64,000 nt of DNA from Saltatorellus ferox (lineage in GTDB: Bacteria > Planctomycetota > UBA1135 > GCA-002686595), in the NCBI GenBank assembly GCA_007751475.1, contig CP036434.1, positions 1,860,001 through 1,924,000 on the forward strand, written 5' to 3'. The notes under the pieces are model-generated. The model did not search any database and was not told the DNA's origin. It saw only the letters and a list, made by a program, of their open reading frames with translations. This document shows, piece after piece, positions 17,575 to 24,914 of this stretch. Within the stretch, counting starts at the first letter, position 1. Every line of letters starts with the position of its first letter. The position numbers and the translations under genes were made by a program.

Positions 17575-18987
17575 ATGGGTGACGTGTCGTTTCATTTTCC
17601 CCGCGCCGCGGGCGTGCTCTTGCCGCTCTCTGCGCTGCCGTCGCGCCACGGGATCGGCGACCTCGGGCCCGAGGCGTACCGCTTCGTCGACTGGCTGGAG
17701 TCCGCTGGAGTGACCTGGTGGCAGATGCTGCCGGTGGGGCCGATCGGGCCCGGGAACTCGCCCTATGCGTCGAGCTCCGCGTTCGCCGGTGAGGCCCTGT
17801 ACCTGTCGTTGGAGCGCCTCTCTGAGGACGGACTGCTGGAGTCGGGCGATCTGAGCGGCGCGCGCGACCTGCGCAGCGGCAACGTCAAGTACGTCGAGAT
17901 GCGGCAGTTCAAGGAGCCGCTCCTCGAGCGCGCGTTCACGGCCTGGAAAGGGCGGCGCCGGACGGCCGCCTACAAGCAGTTCTGCGAGCGCGAGGCGCAC
18001 TGGCTCGAGGCGTGGGCCGTGCGGCCTCTGGCGAAGACCGACGCGGACCAGGAGCTGCGCGAGCGGTTCCTGCAATTCGAGTTCCAGCGCCAGTGGGACG
18101 CGCTGCGGGCCTACGCGACGGAGCGGGGCGTTCGCCTGATCGGGGACGCGCCGATCTTCGTGGGCCGGGACTCGGTGGACGTGGCGACGAGGCCCGAGCT
18201 GTTCCGCCTGAGGCCGGACGGGGCGCCGGCGGTGCTGACGGGCTGTCCGCCGGACGCGATGAACGCGGACGGGCAGCTCTGGGGGCATCCGCACTACGAC
18301 TGGGACGCCCATCGGGCCGAGGGCTACGGGTGGTGGCGGGCGCGGATGCGGCGTCAACTCGACCTCTTCGACGTGGTCCGGGTGGACCACTTCATCGGGT
18401 TCCGGAACGCCTGGGAGGTCCAGGGCGACGCGGAGAACGCCCGGGAGGGCTTCTGGGCGAACACGCCCGGGGAGGAGATCCTCGACGCGATCCGCGAGGA
18501 GATCGGGAGCCTGCCGCTGATCGCCGAGGACCTCGGATCCGTGACGGACGAGGTGCTGGCGCTGCGGGATGCCTACGGGCTACCGGGGATGCGGGTGCTG
18601 CAGTGGGGGTTCTCGCCGCACTCATTCCACGCTCCGCATGCCGCTCCGGAGAACTCGATCGTCTACCCTGCTACCCACGACAACGATACGTGCGTGGGGT
18701 GGTGGCGCGGGCTCGATGCCCAGACCAAGAAGCGCTTCCGCATCGCGACCGCAGGCGAGGGCAAGACGGTCGCTTCCACCATGTATCGCACCGCCTTCGG
18801 GACGCGCGCGCACACGGCGATCGTCCAGCTACAAGACCTGCTCGGCCTCGGCCGGGCCACTCGAACGAACACTCCCGGAACCGCGACCGGCAACTGGGTC
18901 TGGCGCGCCTCGCGCGCGGACCTCTCGGCCGCGCGTGCCCGCAGACTCCACGAACTTCTCGACGCAACCGACAGGTTGGCTCCATGA
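17575..18987 (+). CDS. malQ: 4-alpha-glucanotransferase (GH77)
   Basis: The 470-residue enzyme is of the compact bacterial and plant D-enzyme type. It opens with RAAGVLLPLSALPSRHGIGD and WWQMLPVGPIGPGNSPYAS, both highly conserved in GH77. The catalytic residues are visible: nucleophile Asp271 in VVRVDHFIG, acid/base Glu318 in IAEDLG, and Asp369 in ATHDNDT. It transfers maltodextrin segments, recycling short chains into longer ones that the phosphorylase can attack. It starts 39 nt after the GH13 gene and its stop overlaps the next start as ATGA, indicating coupled translation. Confidence 0.95.
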   Translation: MGDVSFHFPRAAGVLLPLSALPSRHGIGDLGPEAYRFVDWLESAGVTWWQMLPVGPIGPGNSPYASSSAFAGEALYLSLERLSEDGLLESGDLSGARDLRSGNVKYVEMRQFKEPLLERAFTAWKGRRRTAAYKQFCEREAHWLEAWAVRPLAKTDADQELRERFLQFEFQRQWDALRAYATERGVRLIGDAPIFVGRDSVDVATRPELFRLRPDGAPAVLTGCPPDAMNADGQLWGHPHYDWDAHRAEGYGWWRARMRRQLDLFDVVRVDHFIGFRNAWEVQGDAENAREGFWANTPGEEILDAIREEIGSLPLIAEDLGSVTDEVLALRDAYGLPGMRVLQWGFSPHSFHAPHAAPENSIVYPATHDNDTCVGWWRGLDAQTKKRFRIATAGEGKTVASTMYRTAFGTRAHTAIVQLQDLLGLGRATRTNTPGTATGNWVWRASRADLSAARARRLHELLDATDRLAP

Positions 18988-21068
18988 CTCCGAAAGCTCT
19001 TCAGAAGCGCATTCACGCGCTGGCCCTCGACCTCCGCTGGACCTGGTGTCCGGCCGCCCAGTCACTCTTCGCCGCCATCGATCCCCTGCAGTGGGAGGCG
19101 ACGAACCATGCACCGCTGGAAACGCTGCGCCGGGTGCCCGAGGCGCGACTCGAGGCCTGTGCCGAAGATCCGAAGTTCGCATCGCTGCTGGACGCCGCCG
19201 AGAAGGCGAGCGAGGCCTACTACGGAGCGAAGACCTGGTTCGAGCGATCGATGGCCAAGAAGGCGTCCGACCTGAAGGTGGCGTACTTCTGCAGCGAGTT
19301 CGCGATCCACGAGAGCCTTCAGCAGTACTCGGGCGGCCTCGGCGTGCTCGCGGGCGATCACGTCAAGTCGGCGTCCGATCTCGGTGTGCCCTTCGTGGGC
19401 GTCGGGTTGCTCTATCGCCACGGCTACTATATCCAAGAGCTGCGCGACGATGGGACGACGAGGGTGCTCTACCCGAAGGTGAACTTCGCGGACCTTCCGA
19501 TCGTCGATACCGGCAAGGAGATCGAGTGTCCGCTCGGCGGGAAGCTCGTGCGAGCGAAGATCTGGAAGCAGCAGGTCGGGCGCGTGGCGCTGTACCTGCT
19601 CGATGCCGATATCGACGGGGAGCCGAAGGCGCACCGGGAGCTGACGGAGGGTCTATACAAGGGCGAGCCGGATCTCCGCTTGCGCCAGCAGGTGCTCCTC
19701 GGCGTCGGCGGGATCCTCGCGCTGGCGGCGGTGAAGGAGAAGCCCACGGTCATTCACCTGAACGAGGGCCACGCGGCGTTTGCTTCGGTCGAGCGCATGC
19801 GCGGGCTGATGGCGAAGGGGCGTTCGCTCGAGAAGGCGCTGGCGGAGGTGAAGGCCTCGACCGTGTTCACGACGCACACGCCGGTGCCGGCGGGGCACGA
19901 CCGCTACGGTGCGAAGGACGTGGCGAAGTACCTGAAGACGCACCTGAAGGCGCTCGGGCTGTCGGCGGAGAAGTTCGCGGACATGGCCCGCGAGGTGCCG
20001 GGCGACAAGAAGGAGCCGTTCTGCATGACGGTGCTCGGGCTCAACACGGCGCACAAGGTGAACGGTGTGGCCGAGCTGCACGGGAAGATCAGCCGCGAGA
20101 TGTGGATGAAGGTCTACGGCGCGGAGACGGCGGACGAGGTGCCGATCGGTCACGTGACCAACGGCGTGCACGCGCGGACGTGGCTGGCGGCGGAGGCCGA
20201 CGCGATGTACGCGAAGTACATCAAACCGAAGTGGAACTCGATGGGGCCGGACGACAACCCATGGAAGGACGCCGAGAAGATTCCGCTGGAGGTCCTGTGG
20301 GAGCTGCGGAAGACGCTTCGGGCGCGGCTCGTTCACTTCATGCGGACGCGGCTGGCTCGCCAGGCGGAGCGTCGTGGCGACGGAACGGCGGCGGTGGCCG
20401 AGGCGTGGCGGATGCTCGACGAGGACGCGCTGACGCTCGGCTTCGCGCGCCGTTTCGCGACCTACAAGCGCGCGCCGCTGATCTTCAAGGAGGCGAAGCG
20501 CCTGTCGGCGCTCCTCAACCACGAAGATCGCCCGGTGCAGCTCATCTTCGCCGGCAAGGCGCACCCGCGCGACGAGGGCGGGCAGGAGCTGGCGAAGATC
20601 ATCTACGAGGAGACCAAGAAGTCTGGTTTCCGCGGCCGCGTGGCGTTGATCGAGGAGTACGACATGCAGGTGGGGCGGATGCTCACCAGCGGGTGCGACG
20701 TGTGGCTCAACAACCCGGTCCGCCCGAACGAGGCGAGCGGGACGAGCGGGATGAAGCCGCCGCTGCACGGCGGGCTGAACGCATCGATCCTGGACGGGTG
20801 GTGGCCGGAGGGCTACGACGGCAAGAACGGCTGGGTGATCGGCGACGAGAATGAGTTCGAGAGTCGGGAGAAGCAGGATACGTACGACGCGAAGGCGCTC
20901 GTGGAGGTCCTGGAGAAGGACCTCGTGCCCCTCTTCTACACCCGCGACAAGGACGGCTTGCCGCAGGAGTGGCTGGAGCGCGCGCGCCACTCGCTGGTCT
21001 CGATCCCGGGCAAGTTCAATACCCACCGGATGGTGGGGGACTACGTGAAGAACGCGTACCTGGCCTGA
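18984..21068 (+). CDS. glgP: Alpha-glucan phosphorylase, short (GT35) type
   Basis: The 694-residue protein belongs to the shorter alpha-glucan phosphorylase group rather than the 800-residue E. coli type. It has an N-terminal YFCSEFAIHESLQQYSGGLG motif, a GHVTNGVHARTW motif and the PLP site EASGTSGMK with Lys591 predicted to bind the cofactor. It releases glucose-1-phosphate from the non-reducing ends of glycogen or maltodextrin. With the GH13 enzyme and MalQ it forms a complete glucan breakdown set. The ATG at 18984 overlaps the malQ stop by 4 nt. Confidence 0.93.
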   Translation: MTPKALQKRIHALALDLRWTWCPAAQSLFAAIDPLQWEATNHAPLETLRRVPEARLEACAEDPKFASLLDAAEKASEAYYGAKTWFERSMAKKASDLKVAYFCSEFAIHESLQQYSGGLGVLAGDHVKSASDLGVPFVGVGLLYRHGYYIQELRDDGTTRVLYPKVNFADLPIVDTGKEIECPLGGKLVRAKIWKQQVGRVALYLLDADIDGEPKAHRELTEGLYKGEPDLRLRQQVLLGVGGILALAAVKEKPTVIHLNEGHAAFASVERMRGLMAKGRSLEKALAEVKASTVFTTHTPVPAGHDRYGAKDVAKYLKTHLKALGLSAEKFADMAREVPGDKKEPFCMTVLGLNTAHKVNGVAELHGKISREMWMKVYGAETADEVPIGHVTNGVHARTWLAAEADAMYAKYIKPKWNSMGPDDNPWKDAEKIPLEVLWELRKTLRARLVHFMRTRLARQAERRGDGTAAVAEAWRMLDEDALTLGFARRFATYKRAPLIFKEAKRLSALLNHEDRPVQLIFAGKAHPRDEGGQELAKIIYEETKKSGFRGRVALIEEYDMQVGRMLTSGCDVWLNNPVRPNEASGTSGMKPPLHGGLNASILDGWWPEGYDGKNGWVIGDENEFESREKQDTYDAKALVEVLEKDLVPLFYTRDKDGLPQEWLERARHSLVSIPGKFNTHRMVGDYVKNAYLA

Positions 21069-21112
21069 CGCCAGGCTGTCCCTGCCGTGACCCGGCCCCT
21101 ATCCTTTCTGGC

Positions 21113-21559
21113 ATGAACGGATGGGAAATGAGCAATCCAGTAGAGCTCCTGGCTCGCGCCGACAAGGCAGCGATCCGGGAGTTCTCGTCCAGCTACCACC
21201 TGGCGGCGACGAACCCCGAGGCGACGGCCCTCCTGATCATCAGAAAGTACGACGCGGAGCAGGACACAGCCCCTCGCCCTCTCTCTCCGGGAGCAACGGG
21301 CCTGGGCAAGGGCTTCCGGGTGGGCCTGGTGGTAGCCACCAGCAAGGCCGAGTACGTCTTCCAGCTCCCAACCCTGCGAACCTACCTGAGCCTGTCCCTC
21401 CTGAACGATCCGGAGGAGGGCAACGACAAGATCGTGCTGGAGACGGACCTGGGCGAGGCCTTGACGAACCTCGCGTCCCTCCAAACCCACCTCCCCCCAA
21501 TCACCGCAGGCCTTCTCCCCGAACCCACCCTCGAGTCGGCCCTCATCGCCCTCGAATAA
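21113..21559 (+). CDS. Hypothetical protein, 148 residues
   Basis: No family is recognised. The N-terminus is helical and charged (ELLARADKAAIREFSSSYHLAAT), the middle has two beta-like hydrophobic strands (KGFRVGLVVATSKAEYVFQLP), and the C-terminus is proline-rich. There is no signal peptide or membrane segment, so it is probably cytoplasmic. A second in-frame ATG at 21128 is possible. It lies 44 nt after glgP on the same strand and could be the last gene of that operon. Its stop is 6 nt before a 120-bp perfect palindrome. Confidence 0.55.
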   Translation: MNGWEMSNPVELLARADKAAIREFSSSYHLAATNPEATALLIIRKYDAEQDTAPRPLSPGATGLGKGFRVGLVVATSKAEYVFQLPTLRTYLSLSLLNDPEEGNDKIVLETDLGEALTNLASLQTHLPPITAGLLPEPTLESALIALE

Positions 21560-21565
21560 CCGAAT

Positions 21566-21685
21566 CCGACACAAACGGACCAGGTGCATCCGTTCCGATA
21601 CAAACGGACCAGGTCCGTCCGTTCCGGAACGGACGGACCTGGTCCGTTTGTATCGGAACGGATGCACCTGGTCCGTTTGTGTCGG
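21566..21685. repeat. Perfect 120-bp palindrome built from a 29-bp unit
   Basis: The left arm (21566-21625) and right arm (21626-21685) are exact reverse complements with no spacer. Each arm is two tandem copies of a 29-bp unit plus two bases; the copies differ at only four positions and share ACAAACGGACCAGGT. In all there are four copies, two in each direction. The palindrome fills the gap between two convergent genes, 6 nt from one stop and 1 nt from the other, so transcripts from either side would end in a 60-bp stem. Termination or a dispersed repeat element are both possible. Confidence 0.95.
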
Positions 21686-21686
21686 G

Positions 21687-23258
21687 TCAGGGGCGGAGGA
21701 AGTGGCTGATGGTTGATGGGGTGTTGGCGTCGAAGCCCACCACGTCCAGGGTCAGGGGGTCCGTGGGGTCTGCGATCGAGAAGCGGGTTCCCGTCATCGC
21801 GACGACGATCAGGCGGGCCGGGAGGTTGGTCGCCCTTCGGTAGGATCGCAGGGCTTCCATCGGGTGGGTTTTGCCGTACCAGGTCTCGTTGTCCGTCAGG
21901 ATCACGAACGCGTCGATCGGGACGCCGTGGGCCTCGGCCCATTGCATCGGTAGGGCGCAGTCCGTGGCTCCGAAGGGTATTCCTGCGAGGCGCTGCATCG
22001 CGGTTTGCAGCGACTCGGTCGGGTCGATCGGGAGATCCATGAATTGATGGCTGAACGCCTTCAGGAGCGTGCTGCGCTCCGTGGAAGCGGTGATCATGGC
22101 CATCGCCAGGGCTCCCTCCTTGCAGGAGAGCGAGCGGGAGCCCGCGCAGGGTGAATTCATCGAACCTGACACGTCCACGGCCGCGAGGATGCGCTGACCC
22201 GTTGGCTCCACGTCGGAGAACGCCTTGCGGAACGCGACGTTCATCGCGTCCACGATCGCAGGCGACACCGCCCACGTGAGCGAACCGCGATCGCCGTGGC
22301 CCGACGCGTACGTGCGTTGGGCCACCAGGATCGCCATGGGATGGAGTCGCGCGCGGTGGATCGCTCGCGCGCTCTTCAGGCGAGCCACGACGTCACGCTC
22401 GAGCTGGTTGCCGCGCTTCAGGACGCCAGCCGCCGACAGACGGCCGAGGAATCGCACCAGCGCACCCAGCGGCATCGCCTCGGCGAGCGCTCGCAGGACC
22501 AGCGGGTCCTTCAGCGCGTGTGGCGGCAGCATCTCGTGGGTCAGACCGTACTCACGGACGAGGGCCGGGATACGCTCCGTCACCGCCGTCTGGGCTTCGG
22601 CGAACCCGCGCACGATCGGCGGAAGTACCGCCTCGGCTTCGGACGGGGCTTCGGCCTTGCCAGCGGCCCAGGCGAACAGCGCGTTGCGCTCCTCGTTCTT
22701 CGGGTGCGCCAGTCGCAGCGCGTCGCGGTGGGTCCAGCCCGACCGCTGACGATACTTCACCAGCTGATACCCTAGCTGCTCGACCGGCTTCGTCACGTAC
22801 CAGTCCGCGACCGCACCTCGGAGCGCACGGCCGAAGCCGCGCAGTCCTCGTACCGCGGTCAGGAACTCGAAGAGATGCGTACCCGTGCGGACCACGGCCG
22901 TGAAGCTTCCGCGCGCCGCGGGCACCGCCCTGGGCTCGCAGAACGCCAGCGCCAGCGCGAACAACGCGGCGCGGTTCGACGGCGCCCGTCCCGCCTGGGA
23001 GATCGACGCGATCAGCGCGACCGCGCGCTCCGGGTTCTCGGCCAGCGCCTCCAGGACGACCTGGGCGCTGTCGATCGTGAGCTCGCGCTCCGACACGTAG
23101 TACGTCCCGCCGTCGGAACCGAGGATCAGGAAGCGCTCGAGGCGCGTCCAGAGGTCCGCTGCATACACGAAACCACCCGCGTGGTTTCGCACCTGGGCCT
23201 CACCGGGAAGCGGCTCGGTCTGCGGCGTGCGAAGAAGGTGCTGGATCAGATGGCGCAT
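21687..23258 (-). CDS. rsr: Ro60-like TROVE domain RNA-binding protein
   Basis: The 523-residue protein has the length of bacterial Ro60 orthologues (about 530). The N-terminal TROVE region starts as in the family (TPQTEPLPGEAQVRNHAGGF, with W-x-R-L-x-R-F-L-I-L-G and GTYY). The C-terminal von Willebrand A-like domain has the MIDAS motif DVSGSMNS with Asp362. Ro60/Rsr binds Y RNAs and misfolded RNAs and tethers exonucleases in RNA quality control and stress survival. The ATG at 23258 has GGAGGAG 12 nt upstream; an in-frame ATG at 23315 is the alternative. Its stop abuts the 120-bp palindrome. No rtcB is in the window. Confidence 0.92.
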   Translation of the reverse strand: MRHLIQHLLRTPQTEPLPGEAQVRNHAGGFVYAADLWTRLERFLILGSDGGTYYVSERELTIDSAQVVLEALAENPERAVALIASISQAGRAPSNRAALFALALAFCEPRAVPAARGSFTAVVRTGTHLFEFLTAVRGLRGFGRALRGAVADWYVTKPVEQLGYQLVKYRQRSGWTHRDALRLAHPKNEERNALFAWAAGKAEAPSEAEAVLPPIVRGFAEAQTAVTERIPALVREYGLTHEMLPPHALKDPLVLRALAEAMPLGALVRFLGRLSAAGVLKRGNQLERDVVARLKSARAIHRARLHPMAILVAQRTYASGHGDRGSLTWAVSPAIVDAMNVAFRKAFSDVEPTGQRILAAVDVSGSMNSPCAGSRSLSCKEGALAMAMITASTERSTLLKAFSHQFMDLPIDPTESLQTAMQRLAGIPFGATDCALPMQWAEAHGVPIDAFVILTDNETWYGKTHPMEALRSYRRATNLPARLIVVAMTGTRFSIADPTDPLTLDVVGFDANTPSTISHFLRP

Positions 23259-23315
23259 GGTCGGCTCGGGCTCCTCCGGGAGCGGGCAAGCGAGGCGTGC
23301 GGCGGGCAAGTCCAT

Positions 23316-23451
23316 GGACACGGGGGTTTTTCGAGGATAGCGATAACCCGTGCCCTTCGGCCCGCCGCACGGTCGACCAGAGCGACCGCCGTGCCAATCA
23401 GCTCGTTCTTGTTCGCGTGATCTCCCTAAGCCCCTGAGGGGTAAAGGCTTA
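23316..23451 (-). ncRNA. Candidate structured RNA in the rsr leader
   Basis: Three hairpins lie in a row upstream of rsr: 23427-23451 (TAAG/CTTA plus CCCC/GGGG around TGA, with a bulge), 23367-23394 (GCAC/GTGC and GGTCG/CGACC), and 23316-23355 (nine pairs with one G-U). In Deinococcus and other bacteria the Y RNA gene lies next to rsr, so this is where one would look. The classic Y RNA stem sequence and a convincing tRNA-like T-arm were not found, so this is only a position-based candidate. Confidence 0.25.
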
Positions 23452-23527
23452 CGGCCAGTAGGCGCAGGCGGCGAGTCAGGCTGTCTATGCGAGCGGCCGG
23501 GCAGACTCGATCCCCCCGGATCCACGA

Positions 23528-24739
23528 TTATCCCAGGGGATAGCCCCGAAGCCTCTCCGTGAGCCGATCGACGTCCGCTGCCGTGTGATAGAGCCCGAAG
23601 CCGAAGCGCAGTCGGTCGCCGCGCGCGTCCGTGATGACTCTCTTCGCCAAGAGAGCCTGCTGCCGTTCCTGGGCGTCGGCTCGGCGAAACGTCAGAAAGC
23701 GTCCTCGGCGGCGGCGCGACTCTCCGGTCTCACGGGCGGGCATGAGCTGATCGATCCGAAGGTCGCCCGCGTCCCCTGCCGCCACGGCGTCGAGGAATCG
23801 ATCCTGCAGCGCCTCGCAGTGGGCGTGGACGCTGGCCACGTCGAATCCAGCCTCGAGGAGCGTTTCGCACACCGCGTTGAAGCGGTACATCGGCGTCGGC
23901 TCGAACGTCGCGCCCATGAATCGATTGCCTCCGCCGTCGTAGCCGACGCGTTCTTCTTGGGCCTCGGCGAGCGAATCGAATCCCGCGAACCAGCCCGTGA
24001 TCTCGGGACGCAGCTCACGGCCCGGCGGCGCCACGAGGAAGCAGACGCCCTCACCGCTCATCGCGTACTTGTAGCCGCCCGACATGTAGTAGAGGCGCTC
24101 GGCGTATGGGCCGAAGTTCGTATCGACGGCGAAGAACCCGTGGTACCCATCGACCACGCACGTCGTTTTCTCGGGAAGATCGCCGAGGATCTCGAAGACC
24201 TCGTCGAAGACGTAGCCGGAGGAAAAGAAGACGTGGCTCGAGAACACCAGGTCGTAGGAGGCCGCCTGCGCCGCCTCCCGGAAGCGCTCCGGGAACGTCT
24301 CGAACGGCTCGGCGGCCACCGTGTCCCAATGAACGCGCCCGCTCTCGCGGAAACGTCGCATCTGGCGGCTGAAGCTGTGGAACTCGGAGTCGGTGGAGAG
24401 GACGCGCAGCGGCTTCCCTCCACCCCCGGACGCATCCCAGCCCTCGAGTCCCGACATCAGTCTCACGAGCAGGTCGTGGGTGTTGGCCGAGAAGGCGATC
24501 TGTCCCGGATCGGGCACGTTCAGGACCCGGGCGATATGCCGTTGGGTCGTGGGGTAGACCTCTCCGAAGATGCGGGCCCACTTCTCGTCTGCGAGTTCCG
24601 CGGCGTCTTGCCATGCCCGTTCCTGGGCTGCCCGGGTGGCGTCCGGCCACAGATGGTGGCTATGGGCCGTGAAATGGAGGCGTTCGGGCTCGGATTGCAG
24701 AGCTCGCGAAAACAATGGGGTGGCATCGAGGATCGTCAC
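23528..24739 (-). CDS. PLP-dependent aminotransferase class V, kynureninase-like
   Basis: The 403-residue protein has the fold type I features of class V enzymes: FTAHSHHLWPDATR near the N-terminus, FSANTHDLL, VVDGYHGFFAVD with the PLP-ring Asp, and SGGYKYAMSGEG with Lys224 as the likely Schiff-base lysine. The arrangement resembles kynureninase and its relatives. No tryptophan-degradation genes are nearby, so the substrate is uncertain. The best start is the GTG at 24739, since no ATG precedes the conserved N-terminus closely and the frame further upstream reads into the divergent promoter; no clear Shine-Dalgarno is seen. Confidence 0.7.
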   Translation of the reverse strand: MTILDATPLFSRALQSEPERLHFTAHSHHLWPDATRAAQERAWQDAAELADEKWARIFGEVYPTTQRHIARVLNVPDPGQIAFSANTHDLLVRLMSGLEGWDASGGGGKPLRVLSTDSEFHSFSRQMRRFRESGRVHWDTVAAEPFETFPERFREAAQAASYDLVFSSHVFFSSGYVFDEVFEILGDLPEKTTCVVDGYHGFFAVDTNFGPYAERLYYMSGGYKYAMSGEGVCFLVAPPGRELRPEITGWFAGFDSLAEAQEERVGYDGGGNRFMGATFEPTPMYRFNAVCETLLEAGFDVASVHAHCEALQDRFLDAVAAGDAGDLRIDQLMPARETGESRRRRGRFLTFRRADAQERQQALLAKRVITDARGDRLRFGFGLYHTAADVDRLTERLRGYPLG

Positions 24740-24914
24740 GCCGATGAGACTAACCGGAGAGGCGGCTCGATGCTCCAACTCCGACGAGCTCCAGCCGTAT
24801 CCTCGCCGCGCCCATCCGACGCAGGGAGTCCGCCCGAACCCTTCGGGCCGAACACCCTGGAGCGGGGACCCGGTCGCATAATAGGCTGCGCCCATAGCTC
24901 CTACCGATCCAACC

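Noticed and set aside
16441..20854. Long frames on both strands within the glucan operon
   Set aside because: Shadows of the GH13, malQ and glgP genes, whose catalytic residues are all in the called frames.
21566..21685. CRISPR array from the repeated 29-bp unit
   Set aside because: The units are adjacent without unique spacers, and half are inverted; no cas genes are present.
23460..23540. tRNA or tRNA-like module in the rsr leader (a GATCGAGTC loop within a G/C stem)
   Set aside because: The T-arm stem does not pair properly and no acceptor or anticodon arm can be drawn.
24877..24882. CATAAT as a -10 promoter box before the cytochrome gene
   Set aside because: Position is plausible but no -35 box is visible, and AT-rich hexamers occur by chance.
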